From Citrobacter farmeri (GTDB lineage Bacteria > Pseudomonadota > Gammaproteobacteria > Enterobacterales > Enterobacteriaceae): a stretch of 64,000 bases of DNA. Under the pieces are notes generated by a model that saw only the letters and a program-made list of their open reading frames with translations, was not told the DNA's origin and searched no databases. The stretch covers positions 4,030,001 to 4,094,000 of the forward strand of contig NZ_CP077291.1 of NCBI RefSeq assembly GCF_019048065.1, given 5' to 3'. The position numbers and the translations under genes were made by a program. Shown piece by piece: positions 50,988 through 61,651 of the stretch. Positions within the stretch are counted from its first letter, which is position 1, and the number at the start of each line of letters is the position of its first letter.

Positions 50988-51809
50988 TCAGAAAAACACC
51001 ACATAAACCGCCGCGGCGACGATGAAGCGATAGATCGCAAACGGAATGAACGAGATCCGCTTAATCAACTGCAGGAAGGTTTTGATGGCAACCAATGCAA
51101 CCACGAAGGCGGTGACAAAACCCACGGCAAACATTGGAATATCGGCTACCGTCAGGAACGACCAGCTTTTGTAGAGATCCAATGCGGTGGCACCCATCAT
51201 CATCGGTACCGCCAGCAGGAATGAAAACTCAGACGCGGCGTAACGGCTCACGCCCATCAGCATCCCGCCGGAAATGGTTGCTCCGGAACGAGAGAAACCC
51301 GGCCACAACGCCAGACACTGGAAGCAGCCAATCATGAATGCCTGGCGGTAAGTCATATCATCCAGACCCGGCGCGCGCGGTTCTTTCGGCTTCAGACACT
51401 CTGCGGCGATCAGCAGTAAACCGCCCACCACCAGCGCATACATCACATTCACCGGGTTAAACAACGATTTGATCGTATCGTGGAAAACCAGCCCCAGCAC
51501 CACGGCCGGGATCATACCCAACAGAATGTGGATCAGCGTTAAACGGCCTTTACTTTCCCCTTCACGCTGTAGCGGACGACCGAAGTGAATGCCGATCAGA
51601 CCAAACAGACGCCGCCAGAACATCACCACTACGGCAAGAATAGATCCCAACTGGATCACCACCTCAAACGTCTTTGCCGTATCCCCCTCAAAACCCAACA
51701 GATGACCTACGATGATCATGTGCCCGGTACTGGAAACTGGCAAAAATTCCGTCAATCCTTCGACCACACCCAAAATTGCCGCAATCAGCAGCGAGTGCAT
51801 ATCGCTCAT
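50988..51809 (-). CDS. uppP: Undecaprenyl-diphosphate phosphatase UppP (BacA)
   Basis: A 273-residue, multi-spanning enzyme that recycles the undecaprenyl lipid carrier and gives bacitracin tolerance. Active-site motifs are [20 protein letters not shown] and the [13 protein letters not shown] loop. The start at 51809 ([15 protein letters not shown]) matches K-12; 33 open codons upstream lack support. Confidence 0.97.
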   Translation of the reverse strand: MSDMHSLLIAAILGVVEGLTEFLPVSSTGHMIIVGHLLGFEGDTAKTFEVVIQLGSILAVVVMFWRRLFGLIGIHFGRPLQREGESKGRLTLIHILLGMIPAVVLGLVFHDTIKSLFNPVNVMYALVVGGLLLIAAECLKPKEPRAPGLDDMTYRQAFMIGCFQCLALWPGFSRSGATISGGMLMGVSRYAASEFSFLLAVPMMMGATALDLYKSWSFLTVADIPMFAVGFVTAFVVALVAIKTFLQLIKRISFIPFAIYRFIVAAAVYVVFF

Positions 51810-51920
51810 CAATAAACCCCTAAATAAAAAATCTACAGTGCAGTCAACGCACATGCAACTTGAAGTATGCCGGGTATAGGACTCTTTTATATCCGTTTGG
51901 TTTAACAAATATGAAGATAA

Positions 51921-52286
51921 TTATTTTTCTTTCAGATTATTGCTACGCTCAATGATTACGCCCACATTGGCTGCGCGCGCCACCGCGCCGGGCTTACTGA
52001 GCTTGATGCGCACCCACGGCGAGTTAAAGCGCGTGAGCAGCAGTTCAGCAACCTCTTCGGCAACACGTTCAACCAGTGCAAAACGCCCACCTTCAACATG
52101 ACTAACGATCGTCTCAGCGATATCCGCATAGCTCAGACAGTCGGCGACATCGTCGCTTTTTGCTGATTTTCGGTTATCCCACGCCATTTCGATATCGAAC
52201 ACCAGCTTCTGTTCAATCGTCTGTTCCCAGTCGTAAACACCGATAGTGGTGATTACCGAAAGTTGCTCTATAAATACAATATCCAT
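51921..52286 (-). CDS. folB: Dihydroneopterin aldolase/epimerase FolB
   Basis: A 121-residue folate enzyme that cleaves 7,8-dihydroneopterin. Family marks are IEQLSVITTIGVYDWEQ, DCLSYADIAETIV and RIKLSKPGAVARA with the catalytic Lys. The start is the ATG at 52286 as in E. coli; an adjoining GTG one codon earlier is possible but less likely. Divergent from plsY. Confidence 0.96.
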   Translation of the reverse strand: MDIVFIEQLSVITTIGVYDWEQTIEQKLVFDIEMAWDNRKSAKSDDVADCLSYADIAETIVSHVEGGRFALVERVAEEVAELLLTRFNSPWVRIKLSKPGAVARAANVGVIIERSNNLKEK

Positions 52287-52392
52287 CACGACCTGCCTGC
52301 TTTTTGGCTAACCCGGATACCACTTCCGGCGAAATATGCGTATTATCCACAGAAGTAGCGTTTTACACGACATTTTCAAAACGGAACAGCTT

Positions 52393-53010
52393 ATGAGTGC
52401 AATCGCGCCTGGAATGATCCTCTTCGCGTACCTCTGCGGCTCCATTTCCAGTGCCATTCTGGTCTGCCGCATTGCTGGCTTACCCGACCCGCGTAGCAGC
52501 GGCTCTGGTAATCCTGGCGCGACCAACGTGTTACGAATCGGTGGCAAAGGAGCAGCCGTAGCGGTCCTGATTTTCGACGTCCTGAAAGGGATGTTGCCCG
52601 TCTGGGGCGCGTATGCGCTGGGCGTCAGCCCGTTCTGGCTGGGTCTTATCGCCATCGCCGCCTGTCTGGGTCATATCTGGCCAGTATTCTTCGGTTTCAA
52701 AGGTGGGAAAGGTGTGGCGACGGCCTTTGGCGCTATCGCCCCTATCGGCTGGGATCTCACCGGCGTGATGGCGGGTACCTGGTTGCTCACCGTCCTGTTG
52801 AGCGGCTACTCATCGCTGGGCGCGATTGTCAGCGCGTTGATTGCACCATTCTATGTCTGGTGGTTCAAACCGCAGTTCACCTTCCCGGTCTCCATGCTCT
52901 CATGCCTGATTTTGCTGCGTCATCATGACAACATCCAGCGCCTGTGGCGCCGCCAGGAGACAAAAATCTGGACCAAACTGCGCAAAAGACGCGAGAAAGA
53001 TCCCGAGTAA
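52393..53010 (+). CDS. plsY: Glycerol-3-phosphate acyltransferase PlsY (YgiH)
   Basis: A 205-residue membrane enzyme that moves the acyl group of acyl-phosphate to glycerol 3-phosphate. The three PlsY motifs are present: [21 protein letters not shown] and [20 protein letters not shown]. The start at 52393 ([10 protein letters not shown]) matches K-12 and follows GGAACAG. Confidence 0.96.
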   Translation: MSAIAPGMILFAYLCGSISSAILVCRIAGLPDPRSSGSGNPGATNVLRIGGKGAAVAVLIFDVLKGMLPVWGAYALGVSPFWLGLIAIAACLGHIWPVFFGFKGGKGVATAFGAIAPIGWDLTGVMAGTWLLTVLLSGYSSLGAIVSALIAPFYVWWFKPQFTFPVSMLSCLILLRHHDNIQRLWRRQETKIWTKLRKRREKDPE

Positions 53011-53014
53011 GATT

Positions 53015-53044
53015 GGCCGGAAAATGGCGTTGTCCGCCCCGGCC
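53015..53044. terminator. GGCCGG inverted repeat between plsY and ttdR
   Basis: GGCCGG and CCGGCC enclose a long loop spanning the 33-base gap between convergent stops. It may slow transcription from both sides; the support is modest. Confidence 0.35.
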
Positions 53045-53976
53045 TACAGCACCTGATAGCCTTCGTCCGGCCTGCCTAATCGCTGCTGACACCATGCCGC
53101 CAGAAATTCTACGCAGACTCTGAGCTTCACGCTGCGATATAGCGGCTCCTGATAAACCGCCCAGATGTTGGCGCTTTGCGCGTACTCCGGCAACACCCGC
53201 ACCAGTTTGCCGCTCGCCAGAAACGGTTGCACATCCCACTCTGAACGCAGCATGATGCCTTTACCTTCCAGCGCCCATTGCAGGACGACTTCACCGCTGT
53301 TGGAAGAGAGATGTCCGCTCACTTTGACCGATTTTTTCGTCGTGCCATTTCCCAGTTCCCATATTCCGTGAGTCATGTCACGCTCTTTTGTCACCAGACA
53401 ATCGTGGTGACTTAATTCCTGCAAGGTTTTGGGTTCAGGATATTTTTGCAAATATCCGGGGGAGGCACACAATATCCTTTTATTCTTTGTTAACAAATGC
53501 GCAATATAATAATCCGGGATGTCATCGTTAATACGAATATCAAGATCGATATTATCCTGAACCAAATCAATTTGCCGATCAAAGAGTTCAAAATGGACCT
53601 GTAACTCAGGATAATTGCGCATCAGTTCGGTAATAGCGGGCGCAATGTGACTGCGGCCAAACCCGAAGCTACACCCAATACGAATCATCCCTTCCGGGCG
53701 CGTTTTGATTTGCGTCACGTCATCTATCAGGCGCTGATATTGGGTGAGGATCGTCAGCGCCTGTTCATAACAGCGTTGACCACTTTCCGTCAGCGCCACA
53801 CCGCGTGCCGAGCGGTTAAGCAGCGTGGTGGCGAGCGTAGTTTCCAGGATCTGGATGCGTTTCGTCACAAAGGCAGGCGTTTGTCCGAGCGCGCATGCCG
53901 CTGCGCTAAAACTGCCCGTATGGACAATTTCAACCAGCACCTGGAGGTCTTTGGCTAAGGGCCAGTTTTTGAGCAT
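53044..53976 (-). CDS. ttdR: TtdR, LysR-family activator of tartrate fermentation
   Basis: A 310-residue LysR-type regulator. The N-terminal winged helix (residues 1-60) includes [21 protein letters not shown]. The ligand domain contains [20 protein letters not shown] and [20 protein letters not shown]. In E. coli it activates ttdABT with tartrate under anaerobic conditions. The start at 53976 ([19 protein letters not shown]) matches K-12; the open frame extends 15 codons upstream. Divergent from ttdA. Confidence 0.95.
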   Translation of the reverse strand: MLKNWPLAKDLQVLVEIVHTGSFSAAACALGQTPAFVTKRIQILETTLATTLLNRSARGVALTESGQRCYEQALTILTQYQRLIDDVTQIKTRPEGMIRIGCSFGFGRSHIAPAITELMRNYPELQVHFELFDRQIDLVQDNIDLDIRINDDIPDYYIAHLLTKNKRILCASPGYLQKYPEPKTLQELSHHDCLVTKERDMTHGIWELGNGTTKKSVKVSGHLSSNSGEVVLQWALEGKGIMLRSEWDVQPFLASGKLVRVLPEYAQSANIWAVYQEPLYRSVKLRVCVEFLAAWCQQRLGRPDEGYQVL

Positions 53977-54187
53977 TTTTTGGGTTATCCATGAACTTGA
54001 TACCTGAAGTGTAATTCGCAATCTAAGGTTAATCTCTGCCTTTGCTCAATTTTCATCATCTTTCTTCGGCATCATTCACGAACTGTTAATTGCATATACA
54101 CAGTGGCAAATAATATAAAACCACACATTTAATGGTAGTTTGTGAGGGAGAATTTATTTCCAGACAAATAAAAGAACTGGAGTTAAC

Positions 54188-55099
54188 ATGATGAGCAATC
54201 AAAATAATCAAAATGCGGTTAATACGCTGACGGAAATAGTCGCCAACTTTACCGCCATGATATCCACCCGTATGCCCGACGATGTGGTGGACAAATTAAA
54301 ACAGCTGCGGGACGCCGAAACATCAAAGATGGGGCAAATCATCTACCACACGATGTTCGACAACATGCAAAAGGCTATCGATCTTAACCGTCCGGCCTGC
54401 CAGGACACCGGTGAGATCATGTTCTTCGTGAAGGTCGGTTCCCGCTTCCCGCTGTTGGGTGAGTTGCAAAGCATTCTCAAGCAAGCGGTGGAAGACGCCA
54501 CGGTGAAGGCACCGCTGCGCCATAACGCAGTAGAAATTTTTGACGAAGTGAATACCGGTAAAAACACCGGTAGCGGCGTACCGTGGGTAACCTGGGATAT
54601 TGTGCCCGACGGCGATGACGCGGAAATTGAAGTCTACATGGCCGGTGGTGGCTGCACGCTGCCGGGGCGTTCCAAAGTACTGATGCCTTCCGAAGGCTAC
54701 GAAGGCGTCGTGAAATTCGTCTTTGAGAACATCTCGACGCTGGCCGTCAACGCCTGTCCGCCAGTACTGGTCGGCGTGGGGATTGCCACCTCCGTTGAAA
54801 CCGCCGCCGTATTGTCGCGCAAAGCGGTACTGCGCCCGATCGGCTCCCGCCATCCGAATCCCAAAGCGGCGGAACTTGAGTTGCGTCTGGAAGAGGGGCT
54901 GAACCGGCTGGGTATTGGTCCTCAAGGGCTCACCGGCAACAGTTCCGTGATGGGCGTACATATCGAATCCGCCGCGCGTCACCCGTCCACCATTGGCGTC
55001 GCCGTCTCCACCGGCTGCTGGGCGCACCGTCGCGGTACGCTGCTGGTCCATTCTGACCTCTCCTTCGAAAACCTGTCTCACACCCGGAGCGCGTTATGA
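54188..55099 (+). CDS. ttdA: L(+)-tartrate dehydratase alpha subunit TtdA
   Basis: A 303-residue iron-sulphur subunit of the class I fumarase family. Cysteines that ligate the 4Fe-4S cluster lie in [22 protein letters not shown] and [11 protein letters not shown]. With TtdB it dehydrates L-tartrate to oxaloacetate in anaerobic growth. CTGGAG lies 7 bases before the ATG. It overlaps ttdB by 4 bases. Confidence 0.97.
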   Translation: MMSNQNNQNAVNTLTEIVANFTAMISTRMPDDVVDKLKQLRDAETSKMGQIIYHTMFDNMQKAIDLNRPACQDTGEIMFFVKVGSRFPLLGELQSILKQAVEDATVKAPLRHNAVEIFDEVNTGKNTGSGVPWVTWDIVPDGDDAEIEVYMAGGGCTLPGRSKVLMPSEGYEGVVKFVFENISTLAVNACPPVLVGVGIATSVETAAVLSRKAVLRPIGSRHPNPKAAELELRLEEGLNRLGIGPQGLTGNSSVMGVHIESAARHPSTIGVAVSTGCWAHRRGTLLVHSDLSFENLSHTRSAL

Positions 55100-55701
55100 A
55101 AAAGATCCTCACAACCCCGATCAAAGCCGAAGACCTGGAAGACATCCGCGTTGGCGATGTGATCTATCTGACCGGTACGCTGGTGACCTGCCGCGACGTT
55201 TGCCATCGCCGACTGATCGAACTGAAGCGCCCGATCCCCTACGACCTCAACGGCAAAGCGATTTTCCATGCCGGCCCCATCGTGCGTAAAAACGGTGAAA
55301 AATGGGAGATGGTTTCCGTCGGCCCGACCACCAGTATGCGTATGGAAGCCTTTGAAAAAGAGTTCATTGAGCAAACAGGCGTCAAACTGGTGGTGGGTAA
55401 AGGCGGCATGGGGCCGCTGACGGAAGAAGGCTGCCAGAAATTCAAGGCGCTGCACGTGATCTTCCCGGCAGGCTGTGCGGTGCTGGCCGCCACCCAGGTG
55501 GAAGAGATCGAAGAGGTGCACTGGATGGAGCTCGGCATGCCGGAATCGCTGTGGGTTTGCCGGGTGAAAGAGTTCGGTCCACTGATTGTCTCTATCGACA
55601 CCCACGGCAACAACCTGATCGCCGAAAACAAAAAACAGTTCGCCGAGCGTCGCGGCCCCATCGTCGACGAAATCTGCGAACACGTGCATTACATCAAATA
55701 A
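55096..55701 (+). CDS. ttdB: L(+)-tartrate dehydratase beta subunit TtdB
   Basis: A 201-residue subunit of the fumarase beta type. Marks are [37 protein letters not shown] and VGKGGMG. It is coupled to ttdA by ATGA overlap (55096-55099) and separated from ttdT by a 48-base gap with a hairpin. Confidence 0.97.
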   Translation: MKKILTTPIKAEDLEDIRVGDVIYLTGTLVTCRDVCHRRLIELKRPIPYDLNGKAIFHAGPIVRKNGEKWEMVSVGPTTSMRMEAFEKEFIEQTGVKLVVGKGGMGPLTEEGCQKFKALHVIFPAGCAVLAATQVEEIEEVHWMELGMPESLWVCRVKEFGPLIVSIDTHGNNLIAENKKQFAERRGPIVDEICEHVHYIK

Positions 55702-55708
55702 CCCTTCC

Positions 55709-55728
55709 GGAGAGGCCTGCGCCTCTCC
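55709..55728 (+). promoter_or_regulatory. Perfect hairpin between ttdB and ttdT
   Basis: GGAGAGGC, CTGC, GCCTCTCC: an 8-base perfect stem with 4-base loop, followed by CTCTTTCG. It lies 22 bases before the ttdT start and covers the usual site of an intergenic processing or attenuation structure. Confidence 0.5.
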
Positions 55729-55749
55729 CTCTTTCGCAGGGATACGACA

Positions 55750-57213
55750 ATGGCACCTTTATCTGGTTGGTGGCGATATCTGGCTCCGCTGATGGTCATC
55801 GCCATTATTGCTGTTTTGCCCGTCCCCACCGGTCTTGAGAGCCACACCTGGCTCTACTTTGCGGTCTTTACCGGCGTCATCGTGGGGCTCATTCTGGAAC
55901 CTGTACCCGGCGCAGTCGTGGCGATGATTGGGATATCGATTATCGCGGTCCTCTCACCGTGGCTGCTGTTCAGCCCGGAACAGCTCGCCCAGGACGGTTT
56001 CAAATTTACCTCCAAAGCGCTGTCGTGGGCGGTTTCAGGTTTTTCCAACTCGGTGATCTGGCTGATTTTCGCCGCCTTTATGTTTGGTACCGGGTATGAA
56101 AAAACCGGTCTCGGTCGGCGTATCGCACTGATGCTGGTGAAAAAAATGGGGCATCGCACGCTGTTTCTCGGTTACGCGGTGATGTTCTCCGAGCTAATCC
56201 TCGCTCCTGTTACCCCCTCTAACTCCGCACGCGGCGCAGGGATCATCTACCCGATTATCCGCAACCTGCCGCCGCTCTATAACTCACAACCCAACGATCC
56301 CAGCGCCCGTTCCATTGGTTCTTACATTATGTGGATGGGGATCACCGCCGACTGTGTGACCAGCGCCATTTTTCTGACGGCGATGGCACCGAACCTGCTG
56401 CTAATTGGCCTGATGAAGACCGCCTCCCATACGGCGCTCAGTTGGGGCGACTGGTTCTTAGGCATGTTGCCACTGAGCATTTTGCTGGTTCTGCTGGTGC
56501 CGTGGCTCGCCTATGTGCTGTATCCGCCCGTGCTGAAGTCGGGCGATCAGGTGCCGCGCTGGGCGGAATCGGAACTGAAGGAGATGGGGCCGCTCTGCTC
56601 GCGTGAGAAAAAGATGCTGGTGCTGATGGTCGGCGCGCTGGTGCTGTGGATCTTCGGTGGAGACTATATCGACGCAGCCATGGTCGGTTACAGCGTCGTC
56701 GCTCTGATGCTGGTGCTACGTATCATCTCCTGGGATGACATCATCAGTAATAAATCGGCGTGGAACGTCTTCTTCTGGCTGGCCTCGCTCATCACCCTCG
56801 CAACCGGACTAAACAACACCGGCTTTATCACCTGGTTTGGCAAGCTACTGGCCAGCGGGTTAAGCGGCTACTCACCGGTGATGGTGATGATCGCGCTGAT
56901 CGTGGTGTTCTGGCTGCTGCGTTACTTTTTTGCCAGTGCAACAGCCTACACTTCCGCGCTGGCCCCCATGATGATCGCTGCCGCGCTGGCGATGCCGGAA
57001 ATTCCCTTACCGGTATTCTGCCTGATGGTTGGTGCGGCTATTGGTCTGGGCAGCATTCTCACCCCGTATGCGACCGGTCCAAGCCCTATCTACTATGGTA
57101 GCGGTTATCTTCCGACGGTTGATTACTGGCGGCTGGGGGCAATTTTCGGCCTGATTTTCCTGGTGCTGCTGCTGGCGACCGGGCTTATCTGGATGCCTCT
57201 CGTTTTGCTTTAA
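55750..57213 (+). CDS. ttdT: L-tartrate/succinate antiporter TtdT
   Basis: A 487-residue, multi-spanning DASS/CitT-family exchanger. Signature segments are SELILAPVTPSNSARGAGII and GSILTPYATGPSPIYYGSGY. It brings in L-tartrate and exports succinate, matching the TtdAB pathway. The N-terminal eight residues differ from K-12. A strong terminator follows 9 bases after the stop. Confidence 0.96.
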   Translation: MAPLSGWWRYLAPLMVIAIIAVLPVPTGLESHTWLYFAVFTGVIVGLILEPVPGAVVAMIGISIIAVLSPWLLFSPEQLAQDGFKFTSKALSWAVSGFSNSVIWLIFAAFMFGTGYEKTGLGRRIALMLVKKMGHRTLFLGYAVMFSELILAPVTPSNSARGAGIIYPIIRNLPPLYNSQPNDPSARSIGSYIMWMGITADCVTSAIFLTAMAPNLLLIGLMKTASHTALSWGDWFLGMLPLSILLVLLVPWLAYVLYPPVLKSGDQVPRWAESELKEMGPLCSREKKMLVLMVGALVLWIFGGDYIDAAMVGYSVVALMLVLRIISWDDIISNKSAWNVFFWLASLITLATGLNNTGFITWFGKLLASGLSGYSPVMVMIALIVVFWLLRYFFASATAYTSALAPMMIAAALAMPEIPLPVFCLMVGAAIGLGSILTPYATGPSPIYYGSGYLPTVDYWRLGAIFGLIFLVLLLATGLIWMPLVLL

Positions 57214-57221
57214 CCTCGTTG

Positions 57222-57248
57222 GGGCGGCAGGGCTGTCGCCCCCTTTTT
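57222..57248 (+). terminator. Strong intrinsic terminator of the ttd operon
   Basis: GGGCGGCAG and CTGTCGCCC form an almost perfect 9-base stem, followed by CCTTTTT. It separates the ttd and ure transcription units, so ureD must have its own promoter. Confidence 0.9.
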
Positions 57249-57250
57249 CC

Positions 57251-57265
57251 ATAAGCGTCTCATAT
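57251..57265. promoter_or_regulatory. NAC-type site upstream of the urease operon
   Basis: ATA, 9 bases, TAT: the LysR-type NAC consensus (ATA-N9-TAT), here ATAAGCGTCTCATAT. Its centre is about 79 bases before the proposed ureD CTG start. In Klebsiella, NAC activates ureD from a site centred about 64 bases before the transcription start. A possible -10 (TATGCA at 57302-57307) lies downstream. Confidence 0.65.
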
Positions 57266-57336
57266 GACCGTTTTCCCGCCGGGCTGAGGCATACTTTTTG
57301 CTATGCAAACACCCTCACGCTAAGAAGGGAAACGCT

Positions 57337-58161
57337 CTGGATACCGTTGCGCACAAGACACCGACTCGGGGCTGGCAGGCCGAACTCGACCTGCGGTTTA
57401 GCCATACCGCGCACAAAACGGTGCTCACCCGCGCACGCCACGTTGGCCCCCTGACGGTTCAACGACCGTTTTATCCGCAAGACGATGTTTGCCACCTCTA
57501 TTTACTCCACCCACCCGGCGGGATTGTCGGCGGTGATGAGCTACAGATTTCCGTCACGCTGGACGAAAACAGCCATGTATTAATCACCATGCCCGGTGCG
57601 AGCAAATTTTATCGCAGCGCGGGCCCGCAGGCACAACTGCACCAGACGTTTACGCTGGCCCCGAACGCGACGCTGGAATGGCTGCCGCAGGATACGATCC
57701 TGTTCCCCGGTGCCAACGCCAATCTCCGTTCCGTATTTCATCTCTCCGCCGAAAGCCGCCTGCTCGGTTGGGATCTGCTCTGCTTCGGGCGACCGGTCAT
57801 GCATGAGACGTTCAGCCACGGCGCGCTACATAACCGTCTGGAGATTTGGCGTGATGGGCACCCGCTGCTCATTGAACGCCTGGCGCTGAGAGATGGGGAT
57901 CTCTCGGCCATCGCCAGTCAACCGTGGTGCGGCACCCTGCTCTGTTATCCGGCCACGGAACAGATGCAGGACGGTGTGCGCGAACGTCTGGCTCCGCTCG
58001 GCGATTACGCCGGCGCAACGCTCGTCGACTCGCTGCTGACGGTCCGTTTTCTGGCAGAGGACAACCTGATTGTTCAGCGCGTCATGCGCGAAATCTGGCA
58101 GTTTTTGCGCCCGCTGTTAACCCAAAAGCCACCGCACCTGCCGCGTATCTGGCAAACCTAA
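57337..58161 (+). CDS. ureD: Urease accessory protein UreD
   Basis: A urease maturation chaperone that binds UreABC and recruits UreF and UreG. Typical UreD segments are [27 protein letters not shown] and [10 protein letters not shown]. No in-frame ATG is available near the N-terminus. I choose the CTG at 57337 (274 residues): AAGAAGGGA ends 6 bases upstream, and the resulting N-terminus aligns with Klebsiella UreD. The alternative is TTG at 57298 (287 residues), which would lie at or before the likely transcription start. First gene of ureDABCEFG. Confidence 0.9.
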   Translation: MDTVAHKTPTRGWQAELDLRFSHTAHKTVLTRARHVGPLTVQRPFYPQDDVCHLYLLHPPGGIVGGDELQISVTLDENSHVLITMPGASKFYRSAGPQAQLHQTFTLAPNATLEWLPQDTILFPGANANLRSVFHLSAESRLLGWDLLCFGRPVMHETFSHGALHNRLEIWRDGHPLLIERLALRDGDLSAIASQPWCGTLLCYPATEQMQDGVRERLAPLGDYAGATLVDSLLTVRFLAEDNLIVQRVMREIWQFLRPLLTQKPPHLPRIWQT

Positions 58162-58171
58162 GAGACTCCCT

Positions 58172-58474
58172 ATGGAACTGACTCCCAGAGAAAAAGACAA
58201 GCTGTTGCTCTTTACCGCCGCGCTGGTCGCGGAGCGCCGGCTTGCGCGCGGGCTGAAGCTGAATTACCCGGAATCGGTGGCGCTCATCAGCGCATTCATC
58301 ATGGAAGGGGCGCGCGACGGCAAAAGCGTCGCCACACTGATGGAGGATGGCCGCCACGTCCTGAACCGTGAGCAGGTGATGGAAGGCGTTCCGGAGATGA
58401 TCCCGGACATCCAGGTTGAAGCGACCTTTCCGGACGGTTCGAAGCTGGTCACCGTCCACAGTCCGATCGTCTAA
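58172..58474 (+). CDS. ureA: Urease gamma subunit UreA
   Basis: A 100-residue structural subunit. The N-terminus [20 protein letters not shown] and the segment [20 protein letters not shown] are characteristic. It forms the (alpha-beta-gamma)3 urease core with UreB and UreC. It starts 11 bases after ureD. Confidence 0.98.
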   Translation: MELTPREKDKLLLFTAALVAERRLARGLKLNYPESVALISAFIMEGARDGKSVATLMEDGRHVLNREQVMEGVPEMIPDIQVEATFPDGSKLVTVHSPIV

Positions 58475-58483
58475 GGAGAAACC

Positions 58484-58804
58484 ATGATTCCAGGTGAATA
58501 CCGGATCGCGGCAGGCAATATCGCGATCAATGCAGGGCGCGATACGCGCACGATCGTGGTGGAGAACCATGGCGATCGCCCTGTCCAGGTGGGATCGCAC
58601 TACCACTTTTACGAGGTCAACCCGGCGCTCCGCTTTGCCCGCGAATCTGCGCTGGGCTTTCGTCTGAATATTCCGGCGGGGACAGCGGTACGTTTTGAGC
58701 CGGGGCAAAAGCGGGAGGTCGAACTGGTACGCGTGGCGGGCGCACAGCGTATTTTTGGCTTTCGCGGCGACGTCATGGGTGAACTGGAGGTGAAGCATGG
58801 CTGA
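58484..58804 (+). CDS. ureB: Urease beta subunit UreB
   Basis: A 106-residue structural subunit ([39 protein letters not shown]). AAGGAG lies 7 bases before the ATG. It overlaps ureC by 8 bases, a typical urease arrangement. Confidence 0.98.
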   Translation: MIPGEYRIAAGNIAINAGRDTRTIVVENHGDRPVQVGSHYHFYEVNPALRFARESALGFRLNIPAGTAVRFEPGQKREVELVRVAGAQRIFGFRGDVMGELEVKHG

Positions 58805-60500
58805 AATTTCCCGGCAGGCTTACGCCGACATGTTCGGGCCAACCATCGGCGATAAAGTGCGTCTGGCGGACACGGATCTGTGGATCGAAGTGGAAAATGA
58901 CTTAACCACCTATGGTGAAGAGGTGAAATTCGGTGGCGGTAAAGTGATCCGCGACGGCATGGGCCAGGGGCAAATGCCGTCTCAGGAATGCGTGGATCTG
59001 GTGATCACCAATGCGCTGATTGTCGATCACTGGGGGATCGTCAAAGCGGATATTGGCATTAAAGACGGCAGGATCTTTGCGATTGGCAAAGCCGGGAATC
59101 CGGATATTCAGCCTGACGTGACGATCCCCATCGGCGTCGCCACCGAAGCGATCGCCGGCGAAGGCAAGATCGTGACGGCGGGCGGCGTGGATACCCATAT
59201 TCACTGGATCTGTCCGCAACAGGCGGAAGAGGCGCTGGTCTCCGGCGTGACGACAATGATTGGCGGCGGCACCGGACCGGCTGCTGGCACCAACGCCACC
59301 ACCTGCACGCCAGGGCCGTGGTATATCGCCCGGATGCTACAGGCGGCGGACACGTTACCCGTTAATATCGGCCTGCTGGGCAAAGGCAATGGCTCCCATC
59401 CCGATGCGCTGCGCGAGCAGATTGCCGCCGGTGCTATCGGCCTGAAAATCCACGAAGACTGGGGCGCGACGCCTGCGGCTATCGACTGCGCGTTGACCGT
59501 AGCCGATGAGATGGACATTCAGGTAGCGCTGCACAGCGATACCCTGAACGAATCGGGCTTTGTCGAAGATACGCTGGCAGCGATTGGCGATCGCACCATT
59601 CACACCTTTCACACCGAAGGGGCCGGCGGCGGGCATGCTCCCGATATCATCACCGCCTGCGCGCATGCCAATATTCTTCCCTCCTCCACCAACCCGACGC
59701 TGCCCTATACCGTCAACACCATTGATGAGCATCTCGACATGCTGATGGTCTGCCACCACCTGGATCCCGATATCGCCGAGGATGTTGCCTTTGCCGAATC
59801 ACGGATCCGTCGGGAGACCATCGCCGCCGAAGACGTGTTGCATGACATTGGCGCGTTTTCGCTTACCTCGTCAGACTCACAAGCAATGGGACGCGTGGGG
59901 GAAGTGATCCTGCGCACCTGGCAAGTGGCGCACCGGATGAAGGTGCAACGCGGCCCGTTAGCGGAAGAAACGGGTGATAACGATAATCTGCGCGTGAAGC
60001 GTTATATCGCCAAGTACACCATTAACCCGGCGCTGACCCACGGTATCGCGCACGAAGTGGGTTCCATTGAGGCCGGGAAACTGGCGGACCTGGTGCTCTG
60101 GTCTCCCGCCTTTTTCGGCGTGAAGCCAGCCACAATCGTTAAGGGCGGTATGATCGCCTGCGCGCCGATGGGTGACATCAATGCCTCCATCCCCACGCCG
60201 CAGCCGGTGCATTATCGCCTGATGTTTGGGGCGCTCGGCGCGGCGCGTCATCACTCCCGACTGACTTTTCTTTCGCAGGCGTCTGTGGAAAACGGCGTCG
60301 CGCAACGACTCAATTTGCAAAGCCAAACCGCCGTGGTGAAAGGCTGCCGGACGGTGAAAAAAGCCGACATGATCCACAACAGCCTGCAACCCAATATCAC
60401 CGTGGATGCCCAGACCTATGAGGTCCGTATCGACGGCGAACTCATCACCAGCGAACCCGCTGACGTTCTGCCGATGGCGCAGCGTTACTTTTTATTTTGA
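58797..60500 (+). CDS. ureC: Urease alpha (catalytic) subunit UreC
   Basis: A 567-residue nickel amidohydrolase that splits urea to ammonia and carbamate. All active-site residues stand at the Klebsiella positions: His134 and His136 (VDTHIHW), carbamylated Lys217 and His219 (GLKIHEDWG), His246, His272, flap Cys319 and His320 (MVCHHL), and Asp360. The enzyme should therefore be functional. Confidence 0.99.
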   Translation: MAEISRQAYADMFGPTIGDKVRLADTDLWIEVENDLTTYGEEVKFGGGKVIRDGMGQGQMPSQECVDLVITNALIVDHWGIVKADIGIKDGRIFAIGKAGNPDIQPDVTIPIGVATEAIAGEGKIVTAGGVDTHIHWICPQQAEEALVSGVTTMIGGGTGPAAGTNATTCTPGPWYIARMLQAADTLPVNIGLLGKGNGSHPDALREQIAAGAIGLKIHEDWGATPAAIDCALTVADEMDIQVALHSDTLNESGFVEDTLAAIGDRTIHTFHTEGAGGGHAPDIITACAHANILPSSTNPTLPYTVNTIDEHLDMLMVCHHLDPDIAEDVAFAESRIRRETIAAEDVLHDIGAFSLTSSDSQAMGRVGEVILRTWQVAHRMKVQRGPLAEETGDNDNLRVKRYIAKYTINPALTHGIAHEVGSIEAGKLADLVLWSPAFFGVKPATIVKGGMIACAPMGDINASIPTPQPVHYRLMFGALGAARHHSRLTFLSQASVENGVAQRLNLQSQTAVVKGCRTVKKADMIHNSLQPNITVDAQTYEVRIDGELITSEPADVLPMAQRYFLF

Positions 60501-60509
60501 GGAGCTGAG

Positions 60510-60968
60510 ATGCTGTTATTGACACAACGCGTTGACACCCCAGCGCAGATCACCGCCACGCTGACGCTGCCGATTGACATCCGCGTGAAGAGTCGGGCGA
60601 AAGTACAACTCAATGACGGGCGCGAAGCGGGGCTGATGCTGCCCCGTGGCCTGCTACTGCGCGGCGGCGATTGCCTTAGCACGGAGGACGGTGCTGAAGT
60701 GGTGGAAATTATCGCCGCCAGCGAGGCGGTGTCGGTGGTGCGCTGTGCCGATCCGTTCCTGCTCGCGAAAGCCTGTTATCACCTCGGCAACCGCCACGTT
60801 CCGCTGCAAATTCTGCCGGACGAACTGCGCTATCACCACGATCATGTGCTGGACACGATGCTGCGCCAGTTCAGTCTGCAGGTGACGTTTGCGCATCTGC
60901 CGTTTGAACCCGAGGCCGGGGCGTATGCCAGTGAATCCCACGGCCATCACCACAGCCATGCGCACTGA
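60510..60968 (+). CDS. ureE: Urease accessory nickel metallochaperone UreE
   Basis: A 152-residue metallochaperone: peptide-binding domain (residues 1-70), metal-binding domain with the conserved [12 protein letters not shown], and a short His tail ([10 protein letters not shown]) that binds extra nickel. It passes nickel to UreG. Its stop overlaps the ureF start. Confidence 0.97.
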   Translation: MLLLTQRVDTPAQITATLTLPIDIRVKSRAKVQLNDGREAGLMLPRGLLLRGGDCLSTEDGAEVVEIIAASEAVSVVRCADPFLLAKACYHLGNRHVPLQILPDELRYHHDHVLDTMLRQFSLQVTFAHLPFEPEAGAYASESHGHHHSHAH

Positions 60969-61642
60969 TGCGTAATGCACAGCAGCAGTTGCGTCTACTA
61001 CAACTCGCCAGCAGCAGCCTGCCGGTGGGCTCCTTTACCTGGTCCCAGGGGCTCGAGTGGGCGGTAGAAACCGGCTGGGTGAACAGCGTGGACGCGTTTG
61101 CGCACTGGCAGTCCCGGCAGATGGAGAATAACGTTTTCACCGTCGACCTGCCGCTGTTCGCCCGGCTGTACCACGCTTGCGAGCAGGATGATATTAACGC
61201 CGCGCGACGCTGGACGGCGTATCTGCTGGCCTGTCGGGAAACCCGCGAGCTGCGGGAAGAAGAGCGCAGCCGGGGGGCGGCGTTCACCCGACTGGTTGTG
61301 GACTGGCATCCAGAGTGCCCGCAGACATGGCGCACGCTCTTTGCCGACAGTCAGCTCTGCGGTATGGCCTGGCTGGGCGTGCAGTGGCGCATTCCGCTGC
61401 CCGACCTGGCCTTAACGTTCGGATACAGTTGGATTGAGAGTGCGGTGATGGCCGGTGTCAAACTGGTGCCATTTGGCCAGCAGGCGGCCCAGCGGCTGAT
61501 TATTACGCTTTGCTCGCAGTATGCTGAGGGCATGGCGCAGGCGCTGGCGTGCCCGGACGACCGGCTGGGCTCCGCGACGCCGCTGGCAGCCATCGCCTCT
61601 GCTCGCCATGAAACCCAATATTGCCGTTTATTTCGCTCCTGA
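60968..61642 (+). CDS. ureF: Urease accessory protein UreF
   Basis: A 224-residue helical protein that acts with UreD and UreG as a gate for nickel delivery. Segments: [57 protein letters not shown]. It overlaps the last base of ureE and stands 9 bases before ureG. Confidence 0.96.
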   Translation: MRNAQQQLRLLQLASSSLPVGSFTWSQGLEWAVETGWVNSVDAFAHWQSRQMENNVFTVDLPLFARLYHACEQDDINAARRWTAYLLACRETRELREEERSRGAAFTRLVVDWHPECPQTWRTLFADSQLCGMAWLGVQWRIPLPDLALTFGYSWIESAVMAGVKLVPFGQQAAQRLIITLCSQYAEGMAQALACPDDRLGSATPLAAIASARHETQYCRLFRS

Positions 61643-61651
61643 GGAGAAACA

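Noticed and set aside
54323..55081. 252-codon open frame on the minus strand
   Set aside because: It is antisense to ttdA, with no start signals and no family resemblance.
57298..57336. TTG start of ureD
   Set aside because: A GAGG lies at acceptable distance, but the 13 extra residues are not UreD-like and the codon lies close to or before the likely promoter -10; CTG at 57337 fits better. Kept only as an alternative.
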